Positions 45,301-52,678 of a stretch of 64,000 bases of DNA are shown here, one piece after another (the first letter of the stretch is position 1; each line of letters starts with the position of its first letter). The position numbers were made by a program, and so were the translations under genes. The DNA is from Aquirufa lenticrescens. Lineage in GTDB: Bacteria > Bacteroidota > Bacteroidia > Cytophagales > Spirosomataceae. The stretch lies in NCBI RefSeq assembly GCF_019916085.1, contig NZ_CP049834.1, positions 2,122,501-2,186,500 of the forward strand, in the 5' to 3' direction. Below the pieces are notes generated by a model, which was not told where the DNA came from, did no database searches, and worked only from the letters and a program-made list of their open reading frames with translations.

Positions 45301-45660
45301 ACGGGTGGTTCCCATGGCTACAAAGCTAGTTCCTCCAGCGGGATCCATTTCGACTTTTAAGAATTTAGGGTTGATTTTCCAATTGATGTCCGTGAAGTTT
45401 CCCGTTTTTGAGATTTGGGTTCCATCGCCGATTACGACGGAAAATATGCCTTGGGCGTTAGTGGTGACCTCTTTAGATTCCACGTATTCCACCGTTCCTG
45501 TTTCAGAGCCTTGGATGACAGAGAAGCGGAGGCTGATTTTCTGAGTGGCTAAAACTACACCTGAGGAGTTTCTGCCAACGCCTTGGAAGTTGATGCCATT
45601 GTTTTGGGAAAAGGCTAGGACAGAAACGAATAATAAAAGGAACGTAAGGAATTTTTTCAT
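42319..45660 (-). CDS. Giant secreted protein with phage-tail-fibre-like repeats
   Basis: An 1113-residue protein with a signal peptide (FLTFLLLFVSVLAFSQ). Residues 20-130 form a domain common in Bacteroidota exported proteins (INFQGVGRNSSGVVLATQKI, then RLQSVPFAYYANG). Residues 160-450 hold tail-fibre-like repeats (KAPLESPTFTGT; MVGLSEVANTADLAKPISTA; VGLGNVDNTADVDKPVSTAT). Residues 500-1040 hold about nine repeats of the type W.F..DG.L.FPDGT, a pattern also seen in myovirus structural proteins. There is no T9SS C-terminal domain and no chaperone-type auto-cleaving end. A surface fibre or adhesin is the likely role. It overlaps the T9SS gene by 1 bp. Confidence 0.75.
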   Translation of the reverse strand: MKKFLTFLLLFVSVLAFSQNNGINFQGVGRNSSGVVLATQKISLRFSVIQGSETGTVEYVESKEVTTNAQGIFSVVIGDGTQISKTGNFTDINWKINPKFLKVEMDPAGGTSFVAMGTTRLQSVPFAYYANGVNADNVDGVLSASKGGTGVASISALKTAIGVDQINNTSDLAKPISTATQVALETKVSSATFSTTLATKANVTDVALKAPLESPTFTGTISGITKSMVGLSEVANTADLAKPISTATQEALDTKVSTATFSTTVATKANVTDLELKANATDLALKAPLESPTFTGTVSGITKLMVGLSEVANTTDLAKPISTATQEALDTKVSTETFSTTVATKENVANKSIATDLGANETSDILFPTQKAVKTYVDGLVNSGGVQDGGILTRHLADLAVTNAKLATGIDKSKVGLGNVDNTADVDKPVSTATQTALDNKLDVSTAEAAYARVDQSNLFHRDQAIEGGLTANRINLTGSNNSYMEGLPIPLSQYNGLNIYNDLFVSIGKTTSEDTNGWEFDIWSNKLILPNGTEVRSGNASETVFQLKPDTDFSIKTSTVDFENFEYGESDPREHELKYTADGKLRFSDGSRIFPYISDQEAELKDIFSIRSKNGGYIELKTTSEEEDHYWTFKDDGKLVFPDRTTLGKYTLNEDFSAFEINSPTSIILQSSQTFEDEITINAGIGIIQQGNQGTIIMRTRDLDSDEQENFWQFDSQGVLSFPDGSVMGKFELEEDISTFTILSNSGIFLSSGELTENVNKVASVRISGDENRGKVLITTETNLESEIFNSWTYDSEGMLTFPDGTTLAGNYSGSTYFELTGGNNDGFKIINGDDPANPKTWTFSLDGNMIFPGGDYIENDTYRFGITTENKRFQVGISDSPNMSAFYWTFGVDGKLEFPDGSKFGAPEGEGTTGFIASDNTSFLIETNSTSNNSITFNEWDFTKDGALVFPDGTITSGSISGTVNFGFDTRATENGFSILTGTTSSSTQIWTFGTDGVLNLPAGGDIKIGGNSVLSGNFNFFTEEFGIAGGSQKGDDLIGTNPNVYSVGSESIILPLSHIPISNNHISVTINNERISKNLFGLSGNLLFFNDVNFGNFGLPRYNIFIDYQY
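44311..45183 (-). repeat. Tandem coding repeats of the fibre-like gene
   Basis: This part of the gene encodes residues about 160-450. The block with SPTFTGT, SGITK.MVGLSEVANT, DLAKPISTATQEALDTKVST and FSTTVATK occurs twice in near-identical form, with partial copies on both sides. The high identity suggests recent duplication and possible length variation between strains. Confidence 0.75.
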
Positions 45661-46166
45661 TAGTTTATTCTACTGAATTTGAATGATATAGCTTGTTTAA
45701 GATCGTCTGAGGACGTATAGATCAATCGAATGAAATAAGTGCCTCCTTGTAAATGGGTGATGTTTATTTCCTTTTCGAGGTAATTAATATAATAAGTGGC
45801 TGGGTAGGTATCAAGAATGCGACCTTGCTGGTCTATTAAGTGAAATTCGACAAATCCAGGTTTAGACAAAGCACCCTTAAGTCGAACATATTCGGTTGCC
45901 GGATTAGGGGAAAGAACGAACTCCTCTCCTGCTTCGAAAACCCGATTTACGATACCTGTCACTAAGGGTGTAAAGGATTGAATAAATCCAGAACTTAAAC
46001 TGAGTTGATTCGTTGTATGGAAATAGGCAATGGAAGTCGATTCGCCTATGCTGTAGTCAAGGGATTTACTGGCCGCTCCACCCACATTGATCGTCATAGG
46101 ACTGATGCTTTGAGCAGAGGCACTAAAACAACCAAGTACTAAATAAAAGAAAAGGAGTCGAAACAT
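45660..46166 (-). CDS. T9SS type A sorting-domain protein
   Basis: A 168-residue exported protein with a signal peptide (LLFFYLVLGCFSASAQ). The middle SKSLDYSIGESTSIAYFHTT region recurs in small Bacteroidota T9SS proteins. The C-terminal type A sorting domain covers about 85-168 (FVLSPNPATEYVRLKGAL; LQGGTYFIRLIYTS). Such domains send proteins through the type IX system to the cell surface. It is the first gene of the fibre operon, and a short inverted repeat lies just before its ATG. Confidence 0.88.
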   Translation of the reverse strand: MFRLLFFYLVLGCFSASAQSISPMTINVGGAASKSLDYSIGESTSIAYFHTTNQLSLSSGFIQSFTPLVTGIVNRVFEAGEEFVLSPNPATEYVRLKGALSKPGFVEFHLIDQQGRILDTYPATYYINYLEKEINITHLQGGTYFIRLIYTSSDDLKQAISFKFSRIN

Positions 46167-46168
46167 GT

Positions 46169-46196
46169 ATCGTAGAACTGAAATTAAATCTACGAT
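46169..46196 (-). promoter_or_regulatory. Inverted repeat in the leader of the T9SS/fibre operon
   Basis: 8-bp arms ATCGTAGA (46169-46176) and TCTACGAT (46189-46196) lie 2-30 bp upstream of the start codon. In RNA this hairpin would block the ribosome entry region; in DNA it could be an operator. The AraC-type regulator encoded next door is a possible binder. This is inference. Confidence 0.4.
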
Positions 46197-46267
46197 TTAG
46201 CCAGAGAGAAATTTGTTCCATTTTAAAAACAGGAGTCCCAAGTTCGGAAGATGAAACAAAAAACAGT

Positions 46268-47455
46268 TTAATTAGGCGTTTTTAGCGTTTCTAGGTACTC
46301 AGATGGTGTACATCCGTAAAAGCGGTTGAATGCGCGGTAGAAAGAAGTTTTAGAAGAAAAACCGGAGTCGAAAGCGATAGCTTCGATGGTTAAATTGTCT
46401 AAGGTATTCGCATCAATTTGCGACAGGAAATGAGTTAAGCGCATTTCGTTTAAATAATCATTGAAGCGCTTTTGGTAATAATTGTTGATAATATAAGACA
46501 GGTCTCGATTCGGGATTTGGGTTTCCACAGCTACTTGACTAATGGCTAAATTAGGTTGTAAATAAGTCTTTTGGGTTTGGAAATACTTCTCCAAAACTTT
46601 AATCTCTTTAGAGTAATTTTCAAGAATAAACGGAACTTTTACTGTTTCATTTTCAACCAGACTAGAAGGTGTTTCCTTGTAGCGAATGAAAGGTAAACCG
46701 GTCAATACTTGGGGATTAATCAATAAATAGGTGAATACGGCAAAATGAGATATGACTAAAATTATGTTCGGGATAAGCGTTAATTCAGAACTAGTAAACA
46801 AATTTTCCTGCGTAAAATACAGGACAAGAACAATGAAAAAAGCCACAAGGAAGCCAGAAGAAGCTAGAGTAAAAGTACTTAACCAACGTGTAACCCGTTT
46901 AAGTTGGTCCGATATAGTTTGATTAGGGTTATTTCTATTGAAAGTTAAAATGAGGCGCCATTGAAAAATGATGTATAGAGTGGCTTGAATAGGTCTGAAT
47001 AGATAGAATACACTTTCAGGTAAAAATCCTAATTGTTTTTCGATGCCAAAATTTTTGTCCTGAATGGTCTTCATCACAATCTCTACTTTGTAATCGAGTG
47101 GACTTAGGAAAAAGGGCAAATAATTAATCAGAAAAAACAGGAAGGGTAATAAGTGTAGAAAATCATAAGCTTGCCACTTTTTCTCATTGTATAAGACACT
47201 CCTAACGTACAGATAACCTAGTGGTGGTACTAAAAAGGTCAATGGAGCGGCTGTTCTATACAAATAAGGAAATTGCTGTATCGTGCCCGAGAAAACGAAC
47301 ATGAAAAGTGATATTGCCCAGATTTGGCATAAGATGGAAACAGATAACAAATAATCTGAATATGATCGAAGGGCATTTTTTTTGAATAGCAAAATATACA
47401 CGGTGAGTAATCCACAGAGTATACCAGCATCCATAAAATCCAGTAAATCAATCAT
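46268..47455 (-). CDS. AraC-family regulator with seven-helix membrane sensor
   Basis: A 395-residue protein with about seven N-terminal membrane helices (residues 5-250; GILCGLLTVYILLF, then APLTFLVPPLGYLYV and FLVAFFIVLVLYF) and a C-terminal AraC HTH domain (about 285-390; FNDYLNEMRLTHFLSQIDAN, then LTIEAIAFDSGFSSKTSFYR and FYGCTPSEYLETL). Membrane-bound AraC regulators are common in Bacteroidota. It lies immediately upstream of the T9SS/fibre operon in the same direction and may control it. Confidence 0.9.
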   Translation of the reverse strand: MIDLLDFMDAGILCGLLTVYILLFKKNALRSYSDYLLSVSILCQIWAISLFMFVFSGTIQQFPYLYRTAAPLTFLVPPLGYLYVRSVLYNEKKWQAYDFLHLLPFLFFLINYLPFFLSPLDYKVEIVMKTIQDKNFGIEKQLGFLPESVFYLFRPIQATLYIIFQWRLILTFNRNNPNQTISDQLKRVTRWLSTFTLASSGFLVAFFIVLVLYFTQENLFTSSELTLIPNIILVISHFAVFTYLLINPQVLTGLPFIRYKETPSSLVENETVKVPFILENYSKEIKVLEKYFQTQKTYLQPNLAISQVAVETQIPNRDLSYIINNYYQKRFNDYLNEMRLTHFLSQIDANTLDNLTIEAIAFDSGFSSKTSFYRAFNRFYGCTPSEYLETLKTPN

Positions 47456-47513
47456 GTATCAAATGTAGTAATTTCTTTTTCCTTTTTTCGCGAAAAATGC
47501 CCATTTTTGCACC

Positions 47514-47867
47514 ATGATTAGAGTATTTCTACTGGCATTAGCCTCCGTGTTCGTCTTAAATTCTTGTGAAAAATCGTCTACTGAAATCGAAGCAGAAGTG
47601 CGCGATTTGTGGTTGCAAAATCTTCAAAAAGAGCACGTTACAGATGTGAATGTCTTGGATGTTTCTTTAGTTCAAAAGAGTGATTCTTTATATACTGGTG
47701 TATTGAAAACGAAGGAGCCGGAAGGTACTTTTTTGTATAATGTAGAAGTAACCCTCGCCGGAGATAAATTTTCCTATGAAGTTATCGGTGATGGTATTCC
47801 GACCGATGGCCGAAATACCCACGAACCCGATGATCAGCCTGTAGAGGCTGATTCCTTACATCAATAG
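47514..47867 (+). CDS. Small lipoprotein of unknown function
   Basis: A 117-residue protein with a lipoprotein signal (MIRVFLLALASVFVLNSC, with lipidated Cys in LNSC). The mature part begins EKSSTEIEAEVRDLW and contains a beta-rich segment (YTGVLKTKEPEGTFLYNVEV) with an acidic tail. It resembles small periplasmic domains of unknown function. The 3' end overlaps the convergent oxidoreductase gene by 12 bp. Confidence 0.75.
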   Translation: MIRVFLLALASVFVLNSCEKSSTEIEAEVRDLWLQNLQKEHVTDVNVLDVSLVQKSDSLYTGVLKTKEPEGTFLYNVEVTLAGDKFSYEVIGDGIPTDGRNTHEPDDQPVEADSLHQ

Positions 47868-48812
47868 TATTTTTCCCGTTCTTCCATGCGTCTGATAAGC
47901 AATTATTGCTTCCTTGAATTGTTCCAAAGGATAAGTTGCCTGTATATCCAATTTGATTTCTTGGCTCAGCAACAAAGAGAAAACGGCTTTTATCGCTTTT
48001 TGAATGCCTGCTGATCCTAATTCTTCCCACCACGAGCTCAACCACCAGCCTTCCACACTTAGTTTTTTGAAGATTAAGACACCTGAATTAAGGGGAATGG
48101 GTTCTTGACTTAATAGGCCAAAAACAAGCATCTTTCCGCCAGTTTTAAGGCAATTCAAGGCTTTGGCCCCTTGATCACCTCCTACCGCATCAAATACATA
48201 ATCCACTCCTTCGGGGAAAATGTCTCTTACCTTTTTAGTTAAACTATCTGTAGCGACATCAATAACCGCCGTAGCGCCTAAATCCAATAAAGTTTGCTTC
48301 TGATCTGCTTGCCTTACCGTAGCGATGACGTGAATACCACGCATAGCCGCTAATTGAATCACGACTTTACCCCAGGCAGATGCCCCGGCCGTAATCAATA
48401 AAGAACCCCCTTTTTGCAAACAAGATGTCTCTAACATCCCATAAGCCGTCACCGGATTCACGAATGCCTGGCAAGCCACCTCATCTGTCATACCGTCAGG
48501 AATGGGAATCAATCCCGCATCCGGCACACAGGTATATTCTTTCCACGTTCCTACAGAGGTAAACATCACACGGGTTCCTTTGGGGAAAGTAGCCGATTCT
48601 TCCACCACACCAGAGGCTTCAAACCCCGCACTACTAGGTAGTTGAGGCGTAATGCCATATAAACCTTGCACAAACATCATATCCGAAGGATTGATATTAC
48701 GAGCAGTGATGCGGATGAGCGCTTCCTTTGCCGCCGGTGTAGGCTTTTCGATTTCTTCTAAATGAAGGACATTTTCGGGTAATCCGGTTTCGTGAAATAC
48801 GACTTGTTTCAT
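47856..48812 (-). CDS. Zinc-independent quinone oxidoreductase-type MDR dehydrogenase
   Basis: A 318-residue medium-chain dehydrogenase/reductase. The N-terminal GroES-like domain has ITARNINPSDMMFVQGLYGI. The NADP-binding Rossmann motif is ITAGASAWGKVVIQLAAMRG (AGASAWG in place of the usual AAAGGVG). The structural-zinc cysteines are absent, so it belongs to the quinone oxidoreductase/enoyl reductase branch (ETR1/MECR-like). It is divergent from the acyl-CoA catabolic operon at 48887 and may act in the same pathway. Confidence 0.85.
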   Translation of the reverse strand: MKQVVFHETGLPENVLHLEEIEKPTPAAKEALIRITARNINPSDMMFVQGLYGITPQLPSSAGFEASGVVEESATFPKGTRVMFTSVGTWKEYTCVPDAGLIPIPDGMTDEVACQAFVNPVTAYGMLETSCLQKGGSLLITAGASAWGKVVIQLAAMRGIHVIATVRQADQKQTLLDLGATAVIDVATDSLTKKVRDIFPEGVDYVFDAVGGDQGAKALNCLKTGGKMLVFGLLSQEPIPLNSGVLIFKKLSVEGWWLSSWWEELGSAGIQKAIKAVFSLLLSQEIKLDIQATYPLEQFKEAIIAYQTHGRTGKILLM

Positions 48813-48886
48813 AGTGTGTTTTTTCCAGGGTTGGTTGCGTAAATTACCATATTATTTCTTTAAATTGTTTAAAAATAGACTAGAAT

Positions 48887-49645
48887 ATGCAGGCATTTTC
48901 ATTGAAGAATCAAGTAGCCCTCATTACGGGCGCTAGCAAGGGAATCGGATTCAGTATTGCAGAGTTTTTTGCGGAGGCTGGAGCCAAGGTGGTCATCAGT
49001 AGTCGGGACCAACCTACCTTAGATCAGTTAGCCCAGGAATTGCGGGACAAAGGATATGAGGCGACAGGCATTGCGTGTCATGTGGGTAAGATGGATCAAT
49101 TGGCTTCATTAGTTTCGGAGACGATTGCCAAATACGGTCAAATAGATATTCTTGTGAATAATGCGGCGACTAATCCGACTTTTGGCCCTATTCACGAAAC
49201 CACGCTGGATGCTTTCGATAAGATTATGAACGTGAACCTGAAGGCTCCATTCGAGTTAATGCGTTTATGTCTGCCTCATTTGCAAAAATCTGCTAATGCG
49301 TCGGTGATTAACATTAGCTCTGTGGGCGGTATTTCCCCTGAACCTGGTCTAGGGATCTATAGTGTGAGTAAGGCGGCGCTTATTTCGATGACGAAGGCTT
49401 TTGCCAAAGAATGGGGCGACTTCAACATCCGCGTGAACGCCATTTGTCCGGGATTGATCAAGACGAAGTTTTCGGAGGCGCTTTGGTCCAATGATAAAAT
49501 CCTTCAACATACGCTTCGCCAATTACCCATTAAACGTATAGGAACGCCAGAGGAAATCGGAGCGACCGCCTTATACCTTGCCTCACCAGGAGCGTCTTAC
49601 ACCACCGGAGCAGTGATTACTGCAGATGGCGGCTTAACCATTTAA
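48887..49645 (+). CDS. SDR-family oxidoreductase
   Basis: A 252-residue classical short-chain dehydrogenase. The NAD(P) motif TGASKGIG is at 14-21, the NNAA motif at 91-94, and the catalytic Tyr158 and Lys162 are in YSVSKAA. The C-terminal TTGAVITADGGLTI is typical. It is the first gene of a four-gene operon with an ACAD10/11-type dehydrogenase, an APH-fold kinase and a 3-hydroxyacyl-CoA dehydrogenase. This parallels the LvaD oxidoreductase of the levulinate pathway in Pseudomonas putida, so a hydroxyacyl substrate is likely. Confidence 0.9.
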   Translation: MQAFSLKNQVALITGASKGIGFSIAEFFAEAGAKVVISSRDQPTLDQLAQELRDKGYEATGIACHVGKMDQLASLVSETIAKYGQIDILVNNAATNPTFGPIHETTLDAFDKIMNVNLKAPFELMRLCLPHLQKSANASVINISSVGGISPEPGLGIYSVSKAALISMTKAFAKEWGDFNIRVNAICPGLIKTKFSEALWSNDKILQHTLRQLPIKRIGTPEEIGATALYLASPGASYTTGAVITADGGLTI

Positions 49646-49647
49646 CT

Positions 49648-50838
49648 ATGTTTATTTCAGATAAAGCGTTAGAACTAGTACCTCGTTACCGGGCATTCCT
49701 CGAGAAATACATTATTCCTCTAGAACAAGGGGCCATTTATGGTTCGTTTCGGGCTCATTTACCTGCCCTGCAAGCACTTCGCATTAAAGCGAAAGAAGAG
49801 GGCTTGTTCGCCCCTCACCTGCCCGTTTCGCATGGAGGACTTGGTTTGTCCTTAGTGGACTTCGCTTCAATCTCTGAGGTGTTAGGGACGAGTCCTTTGG
49901 GACATTACGTATTTAACTGTAATGCGCCTGATATAGGTAATATGGAGTTGATGCATCAATTCGCGTCTCCCTATTTACAAGAGACCTTTTTACAGCCATT
50001 AGAGCGCGGGGAGATTCGTTCATGTTTCGCAATGACAGAGCCGGAGCATGCGGGAAGTAATCCGGTGCATATGTCTACGACCGCTGTACGTGACGGAGAT
50101 GAATATGTCATCAATGGACATAAATGGTTTACCTCCTCTGCGGACGGAGCGTCTTTCACGATTGTGATGGCGGTGACCAATCCTTCGGCGGAAAATAAGT
50201 ATGAAAGGGCGAGTATGATTGTGGTTCCTTTGGATAATCCCGGATACCGGATGATCCGGAATATTCCCATTATGGGAGATGAAGGAGAAGACTACCTTTC
50301 ACATAGTGAGGTGGAGTTTGTGAATTGCCGGGTGCCAGTGTCTCATTTGATTGGGACAGAAGGGTCTGGATTTACCTTAGCGCAGGTTCGTTTAGGACCA
50401 GGGCGGATTCACCATTGTATGCGCTGGATCGGGATTTGTGAGCGGGCTTTGGGGATGATGTGCGACCGCGCTATCGAGCGGGAATTAAATCCAGGACATT
50501 CGCTTGCCATGCAGCAGACGATTCAAAACTGGATTGCGGAGAGCGCAGCTGAAATAAAAGCTTCCCGCTTATTAGTGTTGAATACGGCACATATTATCGA
50601 GAGTAAGGGTGCTAAGGCAGCCAAGGAGGATATTTCTACGATCAAGTTCTATGTATCAGATGTGTTGATGAAGGTGATCGATCGGGCCATTCAGGTGCAT
50701 GGAGCATTAGGGATTACGGATGATACTTTATTATCGTTCTGGTACCGTCACGAACGGGGCGCTAGGATTTATGATGGGCCCGATGAGGTGCATAAATCGG
50801 TTTTAGCGAAGAGCATTTTAAAATCACGGAAGGGCTAA
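49648..50838 (+). CDS. ACAD10/11-type acyl-CoA dehydrogenase
   Basis: A 396-residue flavoprotein of the acyl-CoA dehydrogenase family. The FAD/substrate motif FAMTEPEHAGSNPVHMSTTA is at about 127-146, then GHKWFTSSADGASF. The C-terminal IQVHGALGITDDTLL and DGPDEVHKSVLAKSIL are present; the DGPDEVH form is typical of the ACAD10/11 branch rather than classical beta-oxidation enzymes. In the LvaC/ACAD11 route this enzyme acts on 4-phospho-acyl-CoA. It is 2 bp after the SDR gene and overlaps the kinase gene by 1 bp. Confidence 0.9.
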   Translation: MFISDKALELVPRYRAFLEKYIIPLEQGAIYGSFRAHLPALQALRIKAKEEGLFAPHLPVSHGGLGLSLVDFASISEVLGTSPLGHYVFNCNAPDIGNMELMHQFASPYLQETFLQPLERGEIRSCFAMTEPEHAGSNPVHMSTTAVRDGDEYVINGHKWFTSSADGASFTIVMAVTNPSAENKYERASMIVVPLDNPGYRMIRNIPIMGDEGEDYLSHSEVEFVNCRVPVSHLIGTEGSGFTLAQVRLGPGRIHHCMRWIGICERALGMMCDRAIERELNPGHSLAMQQTIQNWIAESAAEIKASRLLVLNTAHIIESKGAKAAKEDISTIKFYVSDVLMKVIDRAIQVHGALGITDDTLLSFWYRHERGARIYDGPDEVHKSVLAKSILKSRKG

Positions 50839-51827
50839 TGGAAGGCTTTGAAAAATTACCCGCTTATTTAGGCGTTCCTTCGGTGGAGGTTACAGCTTTT
50901 CCTGGCGGATTCTCGAATCTGACTTATCAGGTATGCGCTGGTGAGGAGACGTATGTGTTGCGCAGACCTCCGCACGGATTGAAGATTGCCAAAGCCCATG
51001 ATATGATTCGGGAGTTTCGGGTATTACAAGCCTTGGAAAAGGCGGGTTATACGAAGATGCCGCATCCCATTTCAGCCTGCGAAGATGAGTCTATCCTAGG
51101 GGCTCCTTTTTTCCTCATGGAGAAGGTGGACGGAATGATCATTAGAAATCGTCCACCGGCGGAGGCTACTGGAGCATTTTTTCGGCAACTCTCGACGTCT
51201 GCACTCGATGTCTTAATTAATTTACATTCACTGGAATTAAGTGATTCTGGCTTAGGTGCTTTAGGAAAACCGGAGGGTTATGCGTTCCGTCAGGCGCAAG
51301 GTTGGGCGGAACGTTTTCAGAAGGCGAAGACTTCGGAGGTAACTTCCATCGAGGAGGCATTCCAATGGCTTCTTTCTGCGATTCCTTCCAGCTCTGACGT
51401 CGCCTTCATTCACAATGATTTCAAATACGATAACTTGGTCATTACGACTACAGGAGAAGTTCAGGCCGTGTTGGATTGGGAGATGGCTACCGTGGGAGAT
51501 CCGCTGATGGATTTGGGAACGACTTTGGCCTATTGGGCGGAGGCCGAAGATGAGGATATTCTAAAGATGTTTAATCTCTCGTATGTACAGGGAAATTTTA
51601 GCCGCCGCGAGGTGATTGACTATTATGCCTCCAAAACGGGGCGGAATGTGAGTGAGATGGTTTTCTACTATGTGTTTGGGCTATGTAAAGTGGCCACTAT
51701 CGCTCAGCAGATCTACCAGCGTTTTAGTTTAGGGTATTCAAAAGACCCGCGTTTTAGTGTTCTACATCAAGTCGTGGAGGCCGCTGGCCGAAAAGCGATC
51801 GCATCTATTCAAACAGGTAACATATGA
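50838..51827 (+). CDS. APH-fold kinase (ACAD10/LvaA-like)
   Basis: A 329-residue aminoglycoside-phosphotransferase-fold kinase. The glycine-rich region is FPGGFSNLTYQV. The catalytic loop IHNDFKYDNLV has H192, D194 and N199, and the metal-binding Asp is D213 in VLDWEMATVGDPLMDLG. In human ACAD10/11 and bacterial LvaA this domain phosphorylates 4-hydroxyacyl-CoA. Here it is a separate protein beside the dehydrogenase, which makes the same two-step reaction likely. It is not a likely antibiotic-resistance enzyme. Confidence 0.88.
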   Translation: MEGFEKLPAYLGVPSVEVTAFPGGFSNLTYQVCAGEETYVLRRPPHGLKIAKAHDMIREFRVLQALEKAGYTKMPHPISACEDESILGAPFFLMEKVDGMIIRNRPPAEATGAFFRQLSTSALDVLINLHSLELSDSGLGALGKPEGYAFRQAQGWAERFQKAKTSEVTSIEEAFQWLLSAIPSSSDVAFIHNDFKYDNLVITTTGEVQAVLDWEMATVGDPLMDLGTTLAYWAEAEDEDILKMFNLSYVQGNFSRREVIDYYASKTGRNVSEMVFYYVFGLCKVATIAQQIYQRFSLGYSKDPRFSVLHQVVEAAGRKAIASIQTGNI

Positions 51828-52678
51828 AAATCAACAACGTGTGCATCTTAGGTGCCGGAACTTTAGGAACGAGAATTGCTTTACAGGCTGCTTTGTCAGG
51901 CTTTCAGGTAGCTGTTTATGATATTAATGCGGAGGCTTTTGTGGCTTCGAAGATAGTGATGGCTAAGATCCTAAGGTCGCTTTCGCTGACGGATGAAATT
52001 ATTGCGAAGGTAAAATTCACGACGGATCCGGCGGAGGCCGTAGCTGAAGCGGATATTATATCGGAATCCGTGACGGAGGAATTGCCATTGAAACGTCAAG
52101 TGTGGGCACAATTTTCCGCTTTAGCGCCGGCTAAGACAATTTTTACGACGAATACCTCCTATTTATTGCCGTCTATGTTAGTGGACTCGGTGGATCGCCC
52201 TTCCCTATTTTGTGCGTTTCATTTCCACGATGTGTTTTACTCGAAAGTGGTGGATATCATGCCGCATCCTGGTACGTCTGAAGAAGTGGTGAGTCTATTA
52301 GAAGATTTTGGCAGAGCGCTGAAACAAGTCCCCGTGATCGTGAGAAAAGAGAATCCGGGCTATGTATTTAATTATATGCTGATGGCCGTGATAGGCGCAG
52401 CAGGAAAGCTAAGAACGAAAGAAATTGCGAGCATCGAAGATATCGATAAGTCCTGGATGGTGAATTTCCATATGCCCATGGGACCTTTTGGAATACTGGA
52501 CTCGATTGGATTAGATACCGCTTGGCATGTCACCCATAACCTGGAGGATGCAGGTTCGCAGGCTTTTGCAGCCCTATTAAAGACCTATATCGACGCAGGA
52601 AAGCTAGGAGAAAAAACAGGGGAAGGATTTTATAAATACCCTGCCCCTGCCTATAAAGATCCTGATTTTCTAGTTTAA
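51824..52678 (+). CDS. 3-hydroxyacyl-CoA dehydrogenase (NAD)
   Basis: A 284-residue enzyme. The NAD-binding motif ILGAGTLGTRIALQA is at 8-22, the catalytic His is in CAFHFHD (about 133), and the VIVRKENPGYVFNYMLMAVI domain junction is present. The C-terminal helical domain contains MGPFGILDSIGLDTAWHVTH. It oxidises 3-hydroxyacyl-CoA to 3-ketoacyl-CoA. It overlaps the kinase gene by 4 bp. Its product would need a thiolase encoded elsewhere. Confidence 0.92.
   Translation: MKINNVCILGAGTLGTRIALQAALSGFQVAVYDINAEAFVASKIVMAKILRSLSLTDEIIAKVKFTTDPAEAVAEADIISESVTEELPLKRQVWAQFSALAPAKTIFTTNTSYLLPSMLVDSVDRPSLFCAFHFHDVFYSKVVDIMPHPGTSEEVVSLLEDFGRALKQVPVIVRKENPGYVFNYMLMAVIGAAGKLRTKEIASIEDIDKSWMVNFHMPMGPFGILDSIGLDTAWHVTHNLEDAGSQAFAALLKTYIDAGKLGEKTGEGFYKYPAPAYKDPDFLV

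Noticed and set aside
42319-45660. Prophage remnant
   Set aside because: Only the fibre-like repeats resemble phage proteins. The protein has a signal peptide and a T9SS partner, and no other phage gene, integrase or att site is present.
50838-51827. Aminoglycoside resistance phosphotransferase
   Set aside because: The fold is the same, but the operon context with an ACAD10/11-type dehydrogenase fits a hydroxyacyl-CoA kinase.
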